Part shown: positions 51,175-59,680 of the stretch, one piece after another
How the letters are laid out: each line of letters opens with the position of its first letter
Numbering within the stretch: the stretch's first letter is position 1
Source of the DNA: Streptomyces xylophagus
GTDB lineage: Bacteria; Actinomycetota; Actinomycetes; Streptomycetales; Streptomycetaceae
DNA: 64,000 bases
Reading direction: 5' to 3'
NCBI RefSeq assembly: GCF_000716435.1
Contig: NZ_JNWO01000017.1
Coordinates: forward strand, 124,001 to 188,000
The notes under the pieces: generated by a model
What the model saw: the letters and a program-made list of their open reading frames with translations, nothing else
Databases searched by the model: none
What the model was told of the DNA's origin: nothing
Program-made: the position numbers and the translations under genes

Positions 51175-51582
51175 ATGACCGAGAAGTTGCTGACCCCCCT
51201 GCGGACGCGCCCCTGGCCGGAACGCTGGCTGACCCGCGCGCTCGGTGCCGGGGCAGCGACGGCGGCGTACGTGGCGTGCATCCCGGCGGGTTCGGTGCCG
51301 ACGTCGGCCGAGGCGCCCGGTGGTGGGCTGGTGCTCGCGGTGATCCTGATGTCCCTGGCGGGCTACTTCGGCCACCGGGACGACCTGGCCTGGCCGTTGC
51401 TGCTCGTGGCGGTGCCGCCGGCGATGCTGATGTACGTGTCCTTCGAGTCGGAACAGCCACTGGAGTGGGCTTTCGCGACGCTGGTGATCGCGGCGGGGAC
51501 GCTGATCGCGGCGACGGTGGGCCGCTGCTTCAGGCCCCGCCGGGAGGACCCGACGGACGGCTTGCTGTGCGCCCACCAGTGA
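51175..51582 (+). CDS. Small four-TM membrane protein, unknown
   Basis: 135 aa, with hydrophobic segments LTRALGAGAATAAYVACIPAG, LVLAVILMSLAGYFG, LAWPLLLVAVPPAMLMYV and EWAFATLVIAAGTLIAATVG and a short C-terminal cytoplasmic tail. No domain recognised. The perfect palindrome GAGTACGCGTACTC lies just upstream. Confidence 0.75.
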   Translation: MTEKLLTPLRTRPWPERWLTRALGAGAATAAYVACIPAGSVPTSAEAPGGGLVLAVILMSLAGYFGHRDDLAWPLLLVAVPPAMLMYVSFESEQPLEWAFATLVIAAGTLIAATVGRCFRPRREDPTDGLLCAHQ

Positions 51583-51587
51583 TCGGC

Positions 51588-51974
51588 ATGGAGCTGCCTC
51601 CCGACACCGTGCTTGTCTTCGACCGAGACGAGGACCTGTTCGTCTTCGAGTCTCACGTTCATGTCACGAACTGGATCGAGGCGATGGACGTGGACGACGG
51701 TGAGTACCCGGCGGTGTATTCACCGGACGGCGGCGTGTTGGCGCTCACCGCCCCCGAAGGGCCGGAGGGGCCGGTAGTTCTGTCCAGGACCGATGACGTG
51801 GACCTGGGCGATCTGGAGCGGCGGGTGGCCGCCTACTGGCACCGCCACCAAACGGGCCGGCCCCCGCGTGACCCGCTGCAGACAGCCCGCTTCTTGATCG
51901 ACATGGCCAACCAGCCCCGCAGAGGGTGGCTGGGTCGGGTCACCGACCTGCTACGACGGGAGCGTCAGGCGTAG
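51588..51974 (+). CDS. Hypothetical protein, 128 aa
   Basis: Soluble and acidic. No domain recognised: MELPPDTVLVFDRDEDLFVF, ALTAPEGPEGPVVLSRTDD, and a C-terminal helix (LQTARFLIDMANQPRRGWLGRVTDLLRRE). A GTG at 51579 overlapping the preceding stop is an alternative start, so the gene may be coupled to the membrane protein. Confidence 0.7.
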   Translation: MELPPDTVLVFDRDEDLFVFESHVHVTNWIEAMDVDDGEYPAVYSPDGGVLALTAPEGPEGPVVLSRTDDVDLGDLERRVAAYWHRHQTGRPPRDPLQTARFLIDMANQPRRGWLGRVTDLLRRERQA

Positions 51975-52014
51975 TCGCGGCTGACCGGGCAACTCGTCCC
52001 GCTGCCCGACGGAG

Positions 52015-52326
52015 TCACCCGTGCCGGTCCGCGACCGCCCACGACGCGAGGGCGACCGCGCCGGCGACGCCGAGGACGGCGGGCCAGGCGCCCACCTTCT
52101 TGGCCAGCGGGTGGGACCCGGCGAACGCGGCGACGTACGCGGCGGTGAGTGCCCCGGCCGCTTTTCCGCCCGCCTGCTGCCGCCACTGCTGCGCCGCGGT
52201 GGCTCCGGCCACGGCCAGTACGACCCCGCCGAGTTGCCGCTTCCTGGTCCAGCGGGCCACGCCGTACCCACCGACGAGACCGCTCGCGGCGACCACCGCG
52301 CTGGGAACGCTCGGGACCTTGGCCAT
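52015..52326 (-). CDS. Small membrane protein, unknown
   Basis: 103 aa with two or three hydrophobic stretches (VVAASGLVGGYGVARW, LGGVVLAVAGATAA, WPAVLGVAGAVALASWAV) and little else. Codon bias supports coding, but no family is recognised. Confidence 0.6.
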   Translation of the reverse strand: MAKVPSVPSAVVAASGLVGGYGVARWTRKRQLGGVVLAVAGATAAQQWRQQAGGKAAGALTAAYVAAFAGSHPLAKKVGAWPAVLGVAGAVALASWAVADRHG

Positions 52327-52684
52327 GACGTGCCTCCTGGGAACTGGGCCGACCGGATATCGCCACCGAGGCTAGCGTGCGCGGCGATCAGCTCTCACAC
52401 GCGGTAGCAGGAAACCCTATTCAGGCGATAAGCGCAGCCTGTCAAATGCTTAAGTGAATTCTCTGAATTCATGGCACGTAGCTGTGCGACCTGAAACTTA
52501 TTTTACCCACGTGACCATCCATTGAGATTCCGGTGAGAACGTCGATAATCTTGTCAACGATCGCGCGAGCGGCCGACCGGCGCCGCCCCCTGCGTGTCTC
52601 ACCCCTGCCTGCGACCCGCTGACGAGCGGCGATGGGTGCTGCCCATGCGGCGGGGACATCTTTCTGGAATTGAAGGAGTGGTCC
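52327..52684. other. Intergenic region upstream of DUF3500 gene
   Basis: 358 bp without a gene. The middle (52420-52560) is unusually AT-rich for this genome and contains GAATTC-TCT-GAATTC at 52456-52470. AAGGAG at 52673-52678 is the ribosome-binding site that fixes the downstream GTG. I expect the promoter of the DUF3500-HupE operon here. Confidence 0.5.
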
Positions 52685-53971
52685 GTGAGTAAAGAAAGAA
52701 CCCGTCTGGTGCGTACGAGACGGACCTGGCGTGGAATAGCCGGAGCCGTCACGGCAATTGTGCTGGTCGGCGGCGGTTTTGCCGTGGCGAATGCCTCGAC
52801 GGACACGCAGACCGGTAAGTCGGCGGCGGGCGTCAAGCGCCCGGTCGACAAGAAGGCCACCGGCGTCGGCGCCGTGGTCAGCGCGGCGAACGAGTTCCTG
52901 AACACGCTGGACGCCGACCAGCAGGCGGAGGTGCTGCTGGACTTCTCGCAGGCGAACGCGACCGCCTGGTCCAACCTCCCGTGCGGCTCGACCTGCCGCC
53001 CCGGCATCCAGCTCGGCTCCCTGACGGACACTCAACTGGCCGCCGCCATGAAGGTGGTGAAGCTCGCCACGGGCACCGGCAAGGGCACCGGGTACGACCA
53101 GATCACGCAGATCCTCAAGGCCGACGACGTGCTGAACGCCGCACAGGCCACCAGCTCCGCGGGCCCGGCGCCGTCGGACACCGCGTCGAGCACGGCCTCC
53201 GCGGACCCGTCCGCCACGGCCGACCCGTCCGCCAGTTCGACGGCCACCGACACCCCGACCGACGTCCCGACCGGCACCCCGCCGTCCGGCGGCACCGGAG
53301 GCGGCGGGATGGGCGGCTACGGCAGTGGCGTCTACTTCCTTGCGTTCCTCGGCACCCCCTCGGTGACCGGCACCTGGCAGCTGCACTTCGGCGGCCACCA
53401 CCTCGCCGTGAACCAGACCTACAAGAAGGGCAAGGTGGCAGGCGCCAGCCCGTTCTTCGTCGGTGTCGAGCCCAGCAGCTGGACCGACGACGACGGCACC
53501 ACGTACTCGCCCCTGGAGGCCCAGCGCAACGGCATGCTCGCGCTGACCGGCAGCCTGAGCACGGAGCAACTGGCCACGGCCAAGCTGTCCGAGTCGTTCA
53601 GCGACGTACTCCTCGGCCCGGGCGAGGACGGCCAGTTCCCCGCGACCAAGGAAGGCATCAAGGTCAGCTCGCTCTCCCCCAAGCAGCAGCAGCTGGTCCT
53701 GAAGGCCATCCACCCCTGGATCGCCAACGTGGACGACGCCACGGCGAAGCAGCTCATGAAGACGTACGCGCATGAGCTGAACCAGACCTACGTCGCCTAC
53801 TCCGGCACCACCGCCCTCGACACCCAGGGCGACTACGTGCGCATCGACGGCCCCGGTGTGTGGATCGAGTTCGTCTGCCAGAACGGCCTCGTCTTCCAGG
53901 GCAAGGTCCACTACCACACCGTGTACCGCGACCACACCCGCGACTACGGCAGCGAGTTCACCTTCTCATGA
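52685..53971 (+). CDS. DUF3500 family secreted protein
   Basis: 428 aa. The GTG at 52685 has AAGGAG seven bases upstream. Signal/TM segment at residues 18-40 (RGIAGAVTAIVLVGGGFAVANA). DUF3500 core: LLDFSQANATAWSNLPC and, after a Ser/Thr/Pro-rich spacer (about residues 160-205), GVYFLAFLGTPSVTGTWQLHFGGHHLAVNQTY and VGVEPSSW. The histidines in GGHHLAVN and in HYHTVYRDHTRDYG near the C-terminus suggest a metal site (inference). The stop overlaps the HupE gene. Confidence 0.88.
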   Translation: MSKERTRLVRTRRTWRGIAGAVTAIVLVGGGFAVANASTDTQTGKSAAGVKRPVDKKATGVGAVVSAANEFLNTLDADQQAEVLLDFSQANATAWSNLPCGSTCRPGIQLGSLTDTQLAAAMKVVKLATGTGKGTGYDQITQILKADDVLNAAQATSSAGPAPSDTASSTASADPSATADPSASSTATDTPTDVPTGTPPSGGTGGGGMGGYGSGVYFLAFLGTPSVTGTWQLHFGGHHLAVNQTYKKGKVAGASPFFVGVEPSSWTDDDGTTYSPLEAQRNGMLALTGSLSTEQLATAKLSESFSDVLLGPGEDGQFPATKEGIKVSSLSPKQQQLVLKAIHPWIANVDDATAKQLMKTYAHELNQTYVAYSGTTALDTQGDYVRIDGPGVWIEFVCQNGLVFQGKVHYHTVYRDHTRDYGSEFTFS

Positions 53972-55329
53972 CCGATCCGCGAACTTGGCTGACCACAGCG
54001 CTTCGCCTGGTGGCCGGGATCGCGATCGCGGTACCGGCGGCGCTCCTGCTCGGAGCGTCGCCGGCCGCCGCGCACCCGATGCCGCACTCAGTGGTCCAGC
54101 TCGACGTGTACAAGGACTCGGTCACCGCCCGACTGGCCCTGCCCGTAGGCGACTTCACCACGGCCAGCGGCATCGACCTCAACACCGTCAAGTCGTCCGC
54201 CCTCGCCACCAAGTCCCAGGCGATCCGCACCTACCTCGCCGCCCACATCCACCCGACCACCCTCAAAGGCGAGGCCTGGCAGGTCGCCATCGGCGCCCTG
54301 AGCCTCAGCCGCACCGAACAGACCTCCACCGGCCCGTACCGCGAGCTGGTCGCCAGGGCGGTATTGACCCCACCCGCCGGTGCCGACGTACGCCACTTCA
54401 CCCTCGACTACGACGTGATCGTGCACCAAGTCGTCACCCACATAACGTTGGTGTCGGTCCGTCAGGACTGGGCGGCCGGCCGGGTCACCGGCGACGGCGC
54501 CACGCAGGTCGGCACCATCCGCCTCGACGTCCGGCACATGAAGGTCCCGCCGTTGACGGTCGACCTCGGCAAGGGCAGCGCGTGGCGAGGCTTCGTGGCC
54601 ATGCTCCAACTCGGCGCCAACCACATCCTGACCGGCACCGACCACCTCCTGTTCCTGCTCATCCTGCTGCTGCCCGCACCGTTGCTGGCAGCCGGCGGAC
54701 GCTGGAACGGCGGCCTGGCGGGCCCGCGCGCCGCACTCACGCGCATCGGCCGCATCACGCTCGCGTTCACCGTCGGCCACTCGGTCGCGTTGGCCGCCAC
54801 CGCCCTCACCCGCTTCGAGATCCCCGGCCGACCGGTGGAGGCGTTCATCGCGGCCAGCATCCTCGTGGGCGCGGTGCACGCGATCAGACCGCTCTTCCCC
54901 GGCAAGGAGGCGATAGTGGCGGGCGTCTTCGGCCTGGGCCACGGTATGGCGTTCTCCTTCATCCTCGCCGAAATGCACCTGTCCACAGGCCAGTTGGCGA
55001 CCAGCCTCCTCGCCTTCAACCTGGGCATCGAGCTGGTCCAACTCCTGCTGGTCTGCCTGGCGTTGCCGTCGCTGCTGGTACTGGCGAGGCTGCGGGTGCA
55101 GCCCGTGCTGCGGGTGACCGGCGCGCTGATCACCGCCACGGCGGCCCTCGGCTGGCTGGCGGACCGCCTCGGCCTGCCCAACCCGGTGGCGAGGGCGGCG
55201 GACAGCGCCGGATCGCATACGACGGGGATGCTGACGGTGCTCGCGCTGGCGGCGGTCGCGGCGGTCGGTTGGACGCTGGTCGTCCGCCAACGCGGGCGCG
55301 GACTACCGGAGTTGGGGACAGCGACGTAG
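53968..55329 (+). CDS. HupE/UreJ family membrane protein
   Basis: 453 aa. The ATG overlaps the DUF3500 stop by 4 bp. Signal peptide ending AAA then HPMPHSVV at the mature N-terminus, an extracytoplasmic beta domain of about 180 residues, then seven TM helices with LGANHILTGTDHLLFLLILLL, FTVGHSVALAATAL and FGLGHGMAFSFIL. The conserved His/Asp residues in TM segments are the metal-path residues of nickel/cobalt HupE/UreJ transporters. Which metal is moved is unknown. Confidence 0.9.
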   Translation: MTDPRTWLTTALRLVAGIAIAVPAALLLGASPAAAHPMPHSVVQLDVYKDSVTARLALPVGDFTTASGIDLNTVKSSALATKSQAIRTYLAAHIHPTTLKGEAWQVAIGALSLSRTEQTSTGPYRELVARAVLTPPAGADVRHFTLDYDVIVHQVVTHITLVSVRQDWAAGRVTGDGATQVGTIRLDVRHMKVPPLTVDLGKGSAWRGFVAMLQLGANHILTGTDHLLFLLILLLPAPLLAAGGRWNGGLAGPRAALTRIGRITLAFTVGHSVALAATALTRFEIPGRPVEAFIAASILVGAVHAIRPLFPGKEAIVAGVFGLGHGMAFSFILAEMHLSTGQLATSLLAFNLGIELVQLLLVCLALPSLLVLARLRVQPVLRVTGALITATAALGWLADRLGLPNPVARAADSAGSHTTGMLTVLALAAVAAVGWTLVVRQRGRGLPELGTAT

Positions 55330-55365
55330 GGACGCCGTGGCGTAGGGACGTAGTGGTGTAGAGGT

Positions 55366-55404
55366 GGATGCGGGCCGGGGTGTGTGCTTCCCCGGCCCGC
55401 ATCC
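55366..55404. terminator. Bidirectional terminator after HupE
   Basis: Perfect 15 bp stem GGATGCGGGCCGGGG / CCCCGGCCCGCATCC with a 9 nt loop (55381-55389), between convergent genes. Confidence 0.92.
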
Positions 55405-55439
55405 GATCCATACCCGTGCCCGTGCCCGTGCTCAGTGGC

Positions 55440-56378
55440 TCAAGAGGAGAGCCACTCGGTGGCGTTGAGGGCGAGGGCGGCGTTGGTGGCGCCGGTGTCG
55501 TTCCAGCCGTCGTAGAGCGTGTTGCCGGACTGGCCGGTGCCGTCGTCGATCGGCGAACTGTCGCCCCAGAAGGCGACCTTGCCGCTGCCGTAGGTGCTGG
55601 CCAGGAAGAAGGCACCGGTGTTGCCGGAGTAACCGCTGCGGTACACAAGGCCCTTGACGGCGGAGTTGTCGGCGGGCGTGAGGGTGGCCGTCGTACCGTT
55701 GGCGATCAGGCTCTTGGTGACGGTACCGAAGGAGCCGTGCAGCACGGGGTCGCTGCTGTCGGTGATGGCCTTCGGGTAGCCCGAGCTGATGTTGAGCGAG
55801 TCGATCGAGAACCCGAACGGGTCGTCGCTGTCCACGCTGTTGTTGGTCATCAGGTCGTTGAGGATCTCGACGGCGTCGTACCCGTCGTTGTTGCGGTCGG
55901 ACCCGGTGTGGTCGGAGATCATGAACAGCCCGCCGCCGGCCTTCACGAACTTCATGATGGCGGTCTTCTCGGCGGTGGTGAACTTGATGTTCGGCTCGGG
56001 CAGCACGAGCGTGTCGAAGTTCGACAGGTCGTTCGCCGACGAACCCCCGTAAGTGAGCGCGCTGGTGGCGGTCTTGAGGCTGTAGTCGCCGGTCTTCTGC
56101 AGCGCGATGCCCCACGACGACAACGCCCCGGTCCAGTCCTTGTCGGAGGAGGGGGAGGAGTCCTGGGACAGCGGGTCGGGCTTGCTCGTCGAGATGATCC
56201 AGTCCGCGTTCCCCGCCTCCTCGGCGTGCCCGTCGTCGAACAGGACGCGGTGCGTGGTGGCCGCGGCGGCGGGGGTGACGGTGGCGGCCTGAACGGCCGC
56301 TCCCGTGGCCAGCATGCCGAACACGGTGAGAGCCGTGGTGAACCTACGGCGTGACGTGAACTTGCCAAGACTGGGCAT
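55440..56378 (-). CDS. Secreted protein, GATase-like/DUF4350-type fold (putative hydrolase)
   Basis: 312 aa. Start chosen at 56378 after GGAGG nine bases upstream. N-terminus SRRRFTTALTVFGMLATGA resembles a signal peptide, possibly Tat. The mature part starts HRVLFDDGHAEEAGNADWIIS and contains FDTLVLPEPN, KAGGGLFMISDHTGSDRNNDGYDAVE, a pattern of proteins with a class I glutamine-amidotransferase-like fold. No catalytic Cys is visible. The function is not assigned. Confidence 0.72.
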   Translation of the reverse strand: MPSLGKFTSRRRFTTALTVFGMLATGAAVQAATVTPAAAATTHRVLFDDGHAEEAGNADWIISTSKPDPLSQDSSPSSDKDWTGALSSWGIALQKTGDYSLKTATSALTYGGSSANDLSNFDTLVLPEPNIKFTTAEKTAIMKFVKAGGGLFMISDHTGSDRNNDGYDAVEILNDLMTNNSVDSDDPFGFSIDSLNISSGYPKAITDSSDPVLHGSFGTVTKSLIANGTTATLTPADNSAVKGLVYRSGYSGNTGAFFLASTYGSGKVAFWGDSSPIDDGTGQSGNTLYDGWNDTGATNAALALNATEWLSS

Positions 56379-56704
56379 CCGGTGAACCTCCGTGAAGTGG
56401 GGGGAATCCATGAGTGGGGGGTGGAGTGAACAGGGGGTGCGGGTGCTGCGGATGTCGCTTACTGCGGTGAATCTTCGCGCGTAGAACGGTAGTTGAGTGA
56501 TCACCGATCAACACAAGGGAGGACGGTACACACGGGATCGGGAGTGGCGGGAGGGCCTCCCGGCGGTTCACGTAGATCTCTTACTCGGCGGTGCGGGGTT
56601 GGGGAAATGGCGCGGTGCCGGGCGCGGTGATACATGGCGACCCGGCACCGAGGTGCTGACGTGCGGTGCTGCTGGAGGTTCGAGACTGGAGGCTGGAGGA
56701 CTGC
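56379..56704. other. Intergenic region between two secreted-protein genes
   Basis: 326 bp. Contains the promoter for the gene on the left, and a hairpin CGGTGCCGGG (56613-56622) / CCCGGCACCG (56641-56650) that should terminate the gene on the right (minus strand). A CTGGAGG motif recurs three times at 56660-56700. No reading frame supported. Confidence 0.5.
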
Positions 56705-57553
56705 TTACCTGACGTCGACGAAGTCGCCAGGCGCGGTCGCCGCGGCGGTGGTCGCGGTGCCGGCGAAGACATAGCGGTAGTAACCGTCGACCGTGGCCTT
56801 GGTGGTGGTCTTCAGAACGCCGGTGCTGTTGGTCTTGATCGTCTTGAGGGTGGTGTAGGTGCTGCTGCTCTTCTTGCGGAACTGCAGCTTCACGGGCTGG
56901 GACACGTACCCCGCGTACTTGCCCGTCGACCAGTTCGCGCGGGCGAGCTTGCCCGTGACCGTGATGGTCTTGCCCTTCTTGACCGGCTCGGGCGTGGCGT
57001 CGGCGGTCAGTGTGGAGGCCTTCTTGATCGAGGCGGTGGCGACGTCGTCGTTGTAACTGGCGTTCGCGTACAGGTCCCAGGCCCCCAGGAACAACTTCCA
57101 GGTCCCGGCCACACCGTTGTCCTTCATGTCGGTGGCGGGGTGGATGTTGAAGACAGCCTTGCAGGTGTAGGTCCCCTGGGTCGCCGTCTCCGTGCAGTCG
57201 GGGTCGTCGTCCGTCCCCAGCCCACCGGTGATCCCGTCCGTGGTCGAACTGTCGGTCCCCTGCCACAGGAACGCCTCGGTGAGCGCGACACCGTTCTGGT
57301 CCGTGGCGGTGTACGTCACGGTGACGGTCTTCGTGCCGGTGGTACCGAGGACGATGTCCTTGCCGCCGTTGATGACAGCGTGCGAGAACTTGGTGTTGCC
57401 GAGCGAGTCTCTCGGCTGAACGGCCTTGGAGGCGAAGGAGGTTAGCTCCGCCGCCGCCCCCGTACGCTCCGCCGCCTGAGCGGTCACCGGAAGCGCGAGC
57501 GCGGACAGAACGACGCTACCGGAGACAACGGCAGCCGCAACGCGTATACGCAT
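56705..57553 (-). CDS. Secreted protein with Ig-like C-terminal domain
   Basis: 282 aa. Sec signal peptide MRIRVAAAVVSGSVVLSALA ending QAAE. The first part has beta-sandwich character with paired cysteines (DDDPDCTETATQGTYTCKAVF), then a C-terminal bacterial Ig/fibronectin-like module (PVKKGKTITVTGKLARANW, PVKLQFRKKSSSTYTTLKTI, TVDGYYRYVFAG). Such modules are common in Streptomyces cell-surface proteins. No enzymatic motif. Confidence 0.8.
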   Translation of the reverse strand: MRIRVAAAVVSGSVVLSALALPVTAQAAERTGAAAELTSFASKAVQPRDSLGNTKFSHAVINGGKDIVLGTTGTKTVTVTYTATDQNGVALTEAFLWQGTDSSTTDGITGGLGTDDDPDCTETATQGTYTCKAVFNIHPATDMKDNGVAGTWKLFLGAWDLYANASYNDDVATASIKKASTLTADATPEPVKKGKTITVTGKLARANWSTGKYAGYVSQPVKLQFRKKSSSTYTTLKTIKTNSTGVLKTTTKATVDGYYRYVFAGTATTAAATAPGDFVDVR

Positions 57554-57814
57554 GAAACCCCCACAGGAACCTGAGAGGCCCGCCCAAGTCTCCCCTTGGC
57601 CGGGCCTGTTGATCTCCGCATCATATGAACTCAGGTCGGAAATGGTGAAGATCTCTTGTGCAATAAGTGCGTAACGGGACAGTGGGGGTTGGGGGTTGGT
57701 ATCGACCAGGGGAAGTCGTGGTGACGGGTGACGCAGCGTACCTGGGCGCGCGGGGCGCGATTGGCGGATCAACAGCTCCCGATGATCGGCGAGTTCGTGA
57801 CAGGATCTGCCGCC

Positions 57815-58417
57815 ATGGAATTCTCCGAGGTGGTCCGTCGCAGGCGCATGATCCGTCACTACTCCGACAAGCCGCTGACCCCGGAGGTGATCGAGCGCAT
57901 CCTCGCCTCCGCGCTACGAGCCCCCTCGGCCGGCTTCTCCCAGGGCTGGGCGTTCCTCGCCCTGACCGACCCGGCTGACCGCGTCCGCTTCTGGCCGTTC
58001 GTCCCTACCCGGGTCGAGAACACCCCGACCATGCAGGATGCCCCGCTGGTCGTCGTACCCCTGGCCCACAAGGCGGCATACCTGGAGCGCTACGCCGAAC
58101 CCGACAAGGGTTGGGAGGACCGCGCCGAAGCCCGCTGGCCCGCGCCGTACTGGTACATCGACACGGGGATGGCCTCCCTGCTGATGCTCCTGACCGCGGT
58201 CGACGAAGGCCTCGGCGCCTGCTTCTTCGGCATCATGCCGGAGCATCTGCAGCCGTTCCGGGCGGAGTTCGGGGTGCCGGACGAGTACGACCCGATCGGT
58301 GGGATCACGGTGGGGTACCGGGCTGAGGATGTTCCCGAGCAGAGTGGGCGGGTCGCGGAACGGCGGAGGGGTGTGGTGGATGTCGTTCATCGGGGGCAGT
58401 GGGGGCGGCATGCTTGA
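57815..58417 (+). CDS. Nitroreductase family flavoprotein
   Basis: 200 aa FMN-dependent oxidoreductase. Family blocks: the N-terminal RRRRMIRHYSDKPLTPEVIERIL, ALRAPSAGFSQGW, the FMN-site region IDTGMASLLMLLTAVDEGLGACFFGI, PIGGITVGYRAED. Substrate unknown; reductase for nitro compounds or coenzyme F420-like homologue are possibilities. The ATG at 57815 follows GGATCTGCCGCC. Last core-like gene before the accessory right end. Confidence 0.88.
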   Translation: MEFSEVVRRRRMIRHYSDKPLTPEVIERILASALRAPSAGFSQGWAFLALTDPADRVRFWPFVPTRVENTPTMQDAPLVVVPLAHKAAYLERYAEPDKGWEDRAEARWPAPYWYIDTGMASLLMLLTAVDEGLGACFFGIMPEHLQPFRAEFGVPDEYDPIGGITVGYRAEDVPEQSGRVAERRRGVVDVVHRGQWGRHA

Positions 58418-58428
58418 TGCCGTGTCCC

Positions 58429-58632
58429 TCAGAGCTGCAACATCTCGCTGTCCCGCAAGGCCAGAGTAAATATGAGCCAGGACTCTCTGCGGACGGCAAC
58501 CGAGGAACCGCTTTGGTTCTTCGAGTCGCGTATCAGGGCCCCATCCCTAGTGCGGGCGCACTCGACGCACTCTGTCCCACTGCCTCCGCTGTACGAAGAC
58601 TTGAACCACTGGTGCGTCGAGGGCGCCGACAT
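58429..58632 (-). CDS. DUF397 protein
   Basis: 67 aa with the DUF397 pattern WFKSSYSGGSGTECVECA, IRDSKNQSG. Its ATG at 58632 shares one base with the preceding XRE stop (TGATG), so they are coupled. In Streptomyces such DUF397 proteins pair with DUF5753-type XRE regulators (WhiJ- or BldB-associated families) and tune development. Confidence 0.9.
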   Translation of the reverse strand: MSAPSTHQWFKSSYSGGSGTECVECARTRDGALIRDSKNQSGSSVAVRRESWLIFTLALRDSEMLQL

Positions 58633-59477
58633 CAAAACTCCTTGCTTATGCGGTTGATGATGTCCGTAGAGGACTCAAAATCGAGTGCCTGTGCGCTGAG
58701 GTACTCGAACGCCAACCTATAACGCCTCAGTTCTTGTGGCTTCTCCATGAACAGGCCGCCGCTGAGTAGGTCCACGTACACCACATCCAGGTCTGGAGCT
58801 GGACCGCGGAGGACAGCGAAGCTGCCAACTGCCGCTGCGTGCGCGCCCGTTGCGAAGGAGAGCACTTGGATGGTGACGTGAGGACGTTCGGCCAGGGCGA
58901 GTAGACGCCCGAGTTGTTCTCGCATGACCTCGCGACCACCGACCTGGCGACGGAGCGCTGCCTCATCGATTACGCACCAGATGTGCGGTGGTTCCTTTCG
59001 CTCGAGGAGTTCCTGGCGCTTCATGCGGATGTCGACCATGTGCTGCACTTCGCGGTCCGGACACTCCACCTCCGACGCCCGATGAACTGCCTCGGCATAG
59101 GCGCGAGTCTGGAGCAACCCGGGGATGTACATGCACGCGTAGTGGTCTTCGCGTACGACCTCGTCCTCAAGCGTGAGCATGAGGTTCATGGACTCGGGGA
59201 TGGGGTCGGCGAGTGATCGCCACCAGCCTTGGATCTTGGCGCCCTTGGCTAGCTCGACGAGGGCGAGGCGCTCTGTATCGGAGGCTCCGTACTCGCGGCA
59301 AAGGGCATCAACGGCCGGCCACTTGACCGTGCCCTCCTTCGTCTCGTAGCGACTCAGCGTCGCCTTTGAGATGCCGACGCGAGCGCCTGCCTCCTCCAGG
59401 GTCAAGCCCTTGGATTCGCGGAGTCGGCGCAGGTCTGCGCCCAGTTGGCGCCTGCGCGTGGTGGGTCCAACTGGCAT
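58632..59477 (-). CDS. XRE-family regulator with DUF5753 domain
   Basis: 281 aa. N-terminal HTH (LGADLRRLRESKGLTLEEAGARVGISKATLSRYE in two blocks) and DUF5753 (DHYACMYIPGLLQTRAYAEAVHRAS, VIDEAALRRQVGG, PHVTIQVLSFATGAHAA). WhiJ-like. Divergent from an anti-sigma-factor-type ATPase with repeated AGAGTT motifs in the gap. Codon usage is less GC-rich than core genes. Pairs with the DUF397 gene; these clusters affect aerial growth in S. coelicolor. Confidence 0.93.
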   Translation of the reverse strand: MPVGPTTRRRQLGADLRRLRESKGLTLEEAGARVGISKATLSRYETKEGTVKWPAVDALCREYGASDTERLALVELAKGAKIQGWWRSLADPIPESMNLMLTLEDEVVREDHYACMYIPGLLQTRAYAEAVHRASEVECPDREVQHMVDIRMKRQELLERKEPPHIWCVIDEAALRRQVGGREVMREQLGRLLALAERPHVTIQVLSFATGAHAAAVGSFAVLRGPAPDLDVVYVDLLSGGLFMEKPQELRRYRLAFEYLSAQALDFESSTDIINRISKEF

Positions 59478-59590
59478 AGTTTCAGCCTTTCATGTTGATC
59501 TGTCAGATCGTGCTGCTTGTACGAGCCGGACGGCAAGGCTGCGCGCGCCGGGGGCGCGCGATGCTGACGCGCGCTCCTCCTCACCAGAAA

Positions 59591-59641
59591 TGAGAGTTCC
59601 ATTTTGAGAGTTCCAGTGCAACTCTAGGTGTGAAGAGAGTT
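59591..59641. promoter_or_regulatory. Repeated AGAGTT motifs between XRE and ATPase genes
   Basis: TGAGAGTTCCA occurs twice (59591-59601, 59605-59615), 14 bp apart; the core AGAGTT also appears inverted at 59620-59625 (AACTCT) and direct at 59636-59641. The block lies in the divergent promoter gap, so it probably binds the XRE regulator. No experimental support. Confidence 0.55.
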
Positions 59642-59680
59642 ACGCATCGCAACCTGCTGTGCAGGTGGAGGGGTTGGGGC

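Noticed and set aside
58429..59477. XRE-DUF397 pair as a toxin-antitoxin module
   Set aside because: The DUF5753 and DUF397 domains match the developmental WhiJ-type pairs, and no toxin fold is seen.
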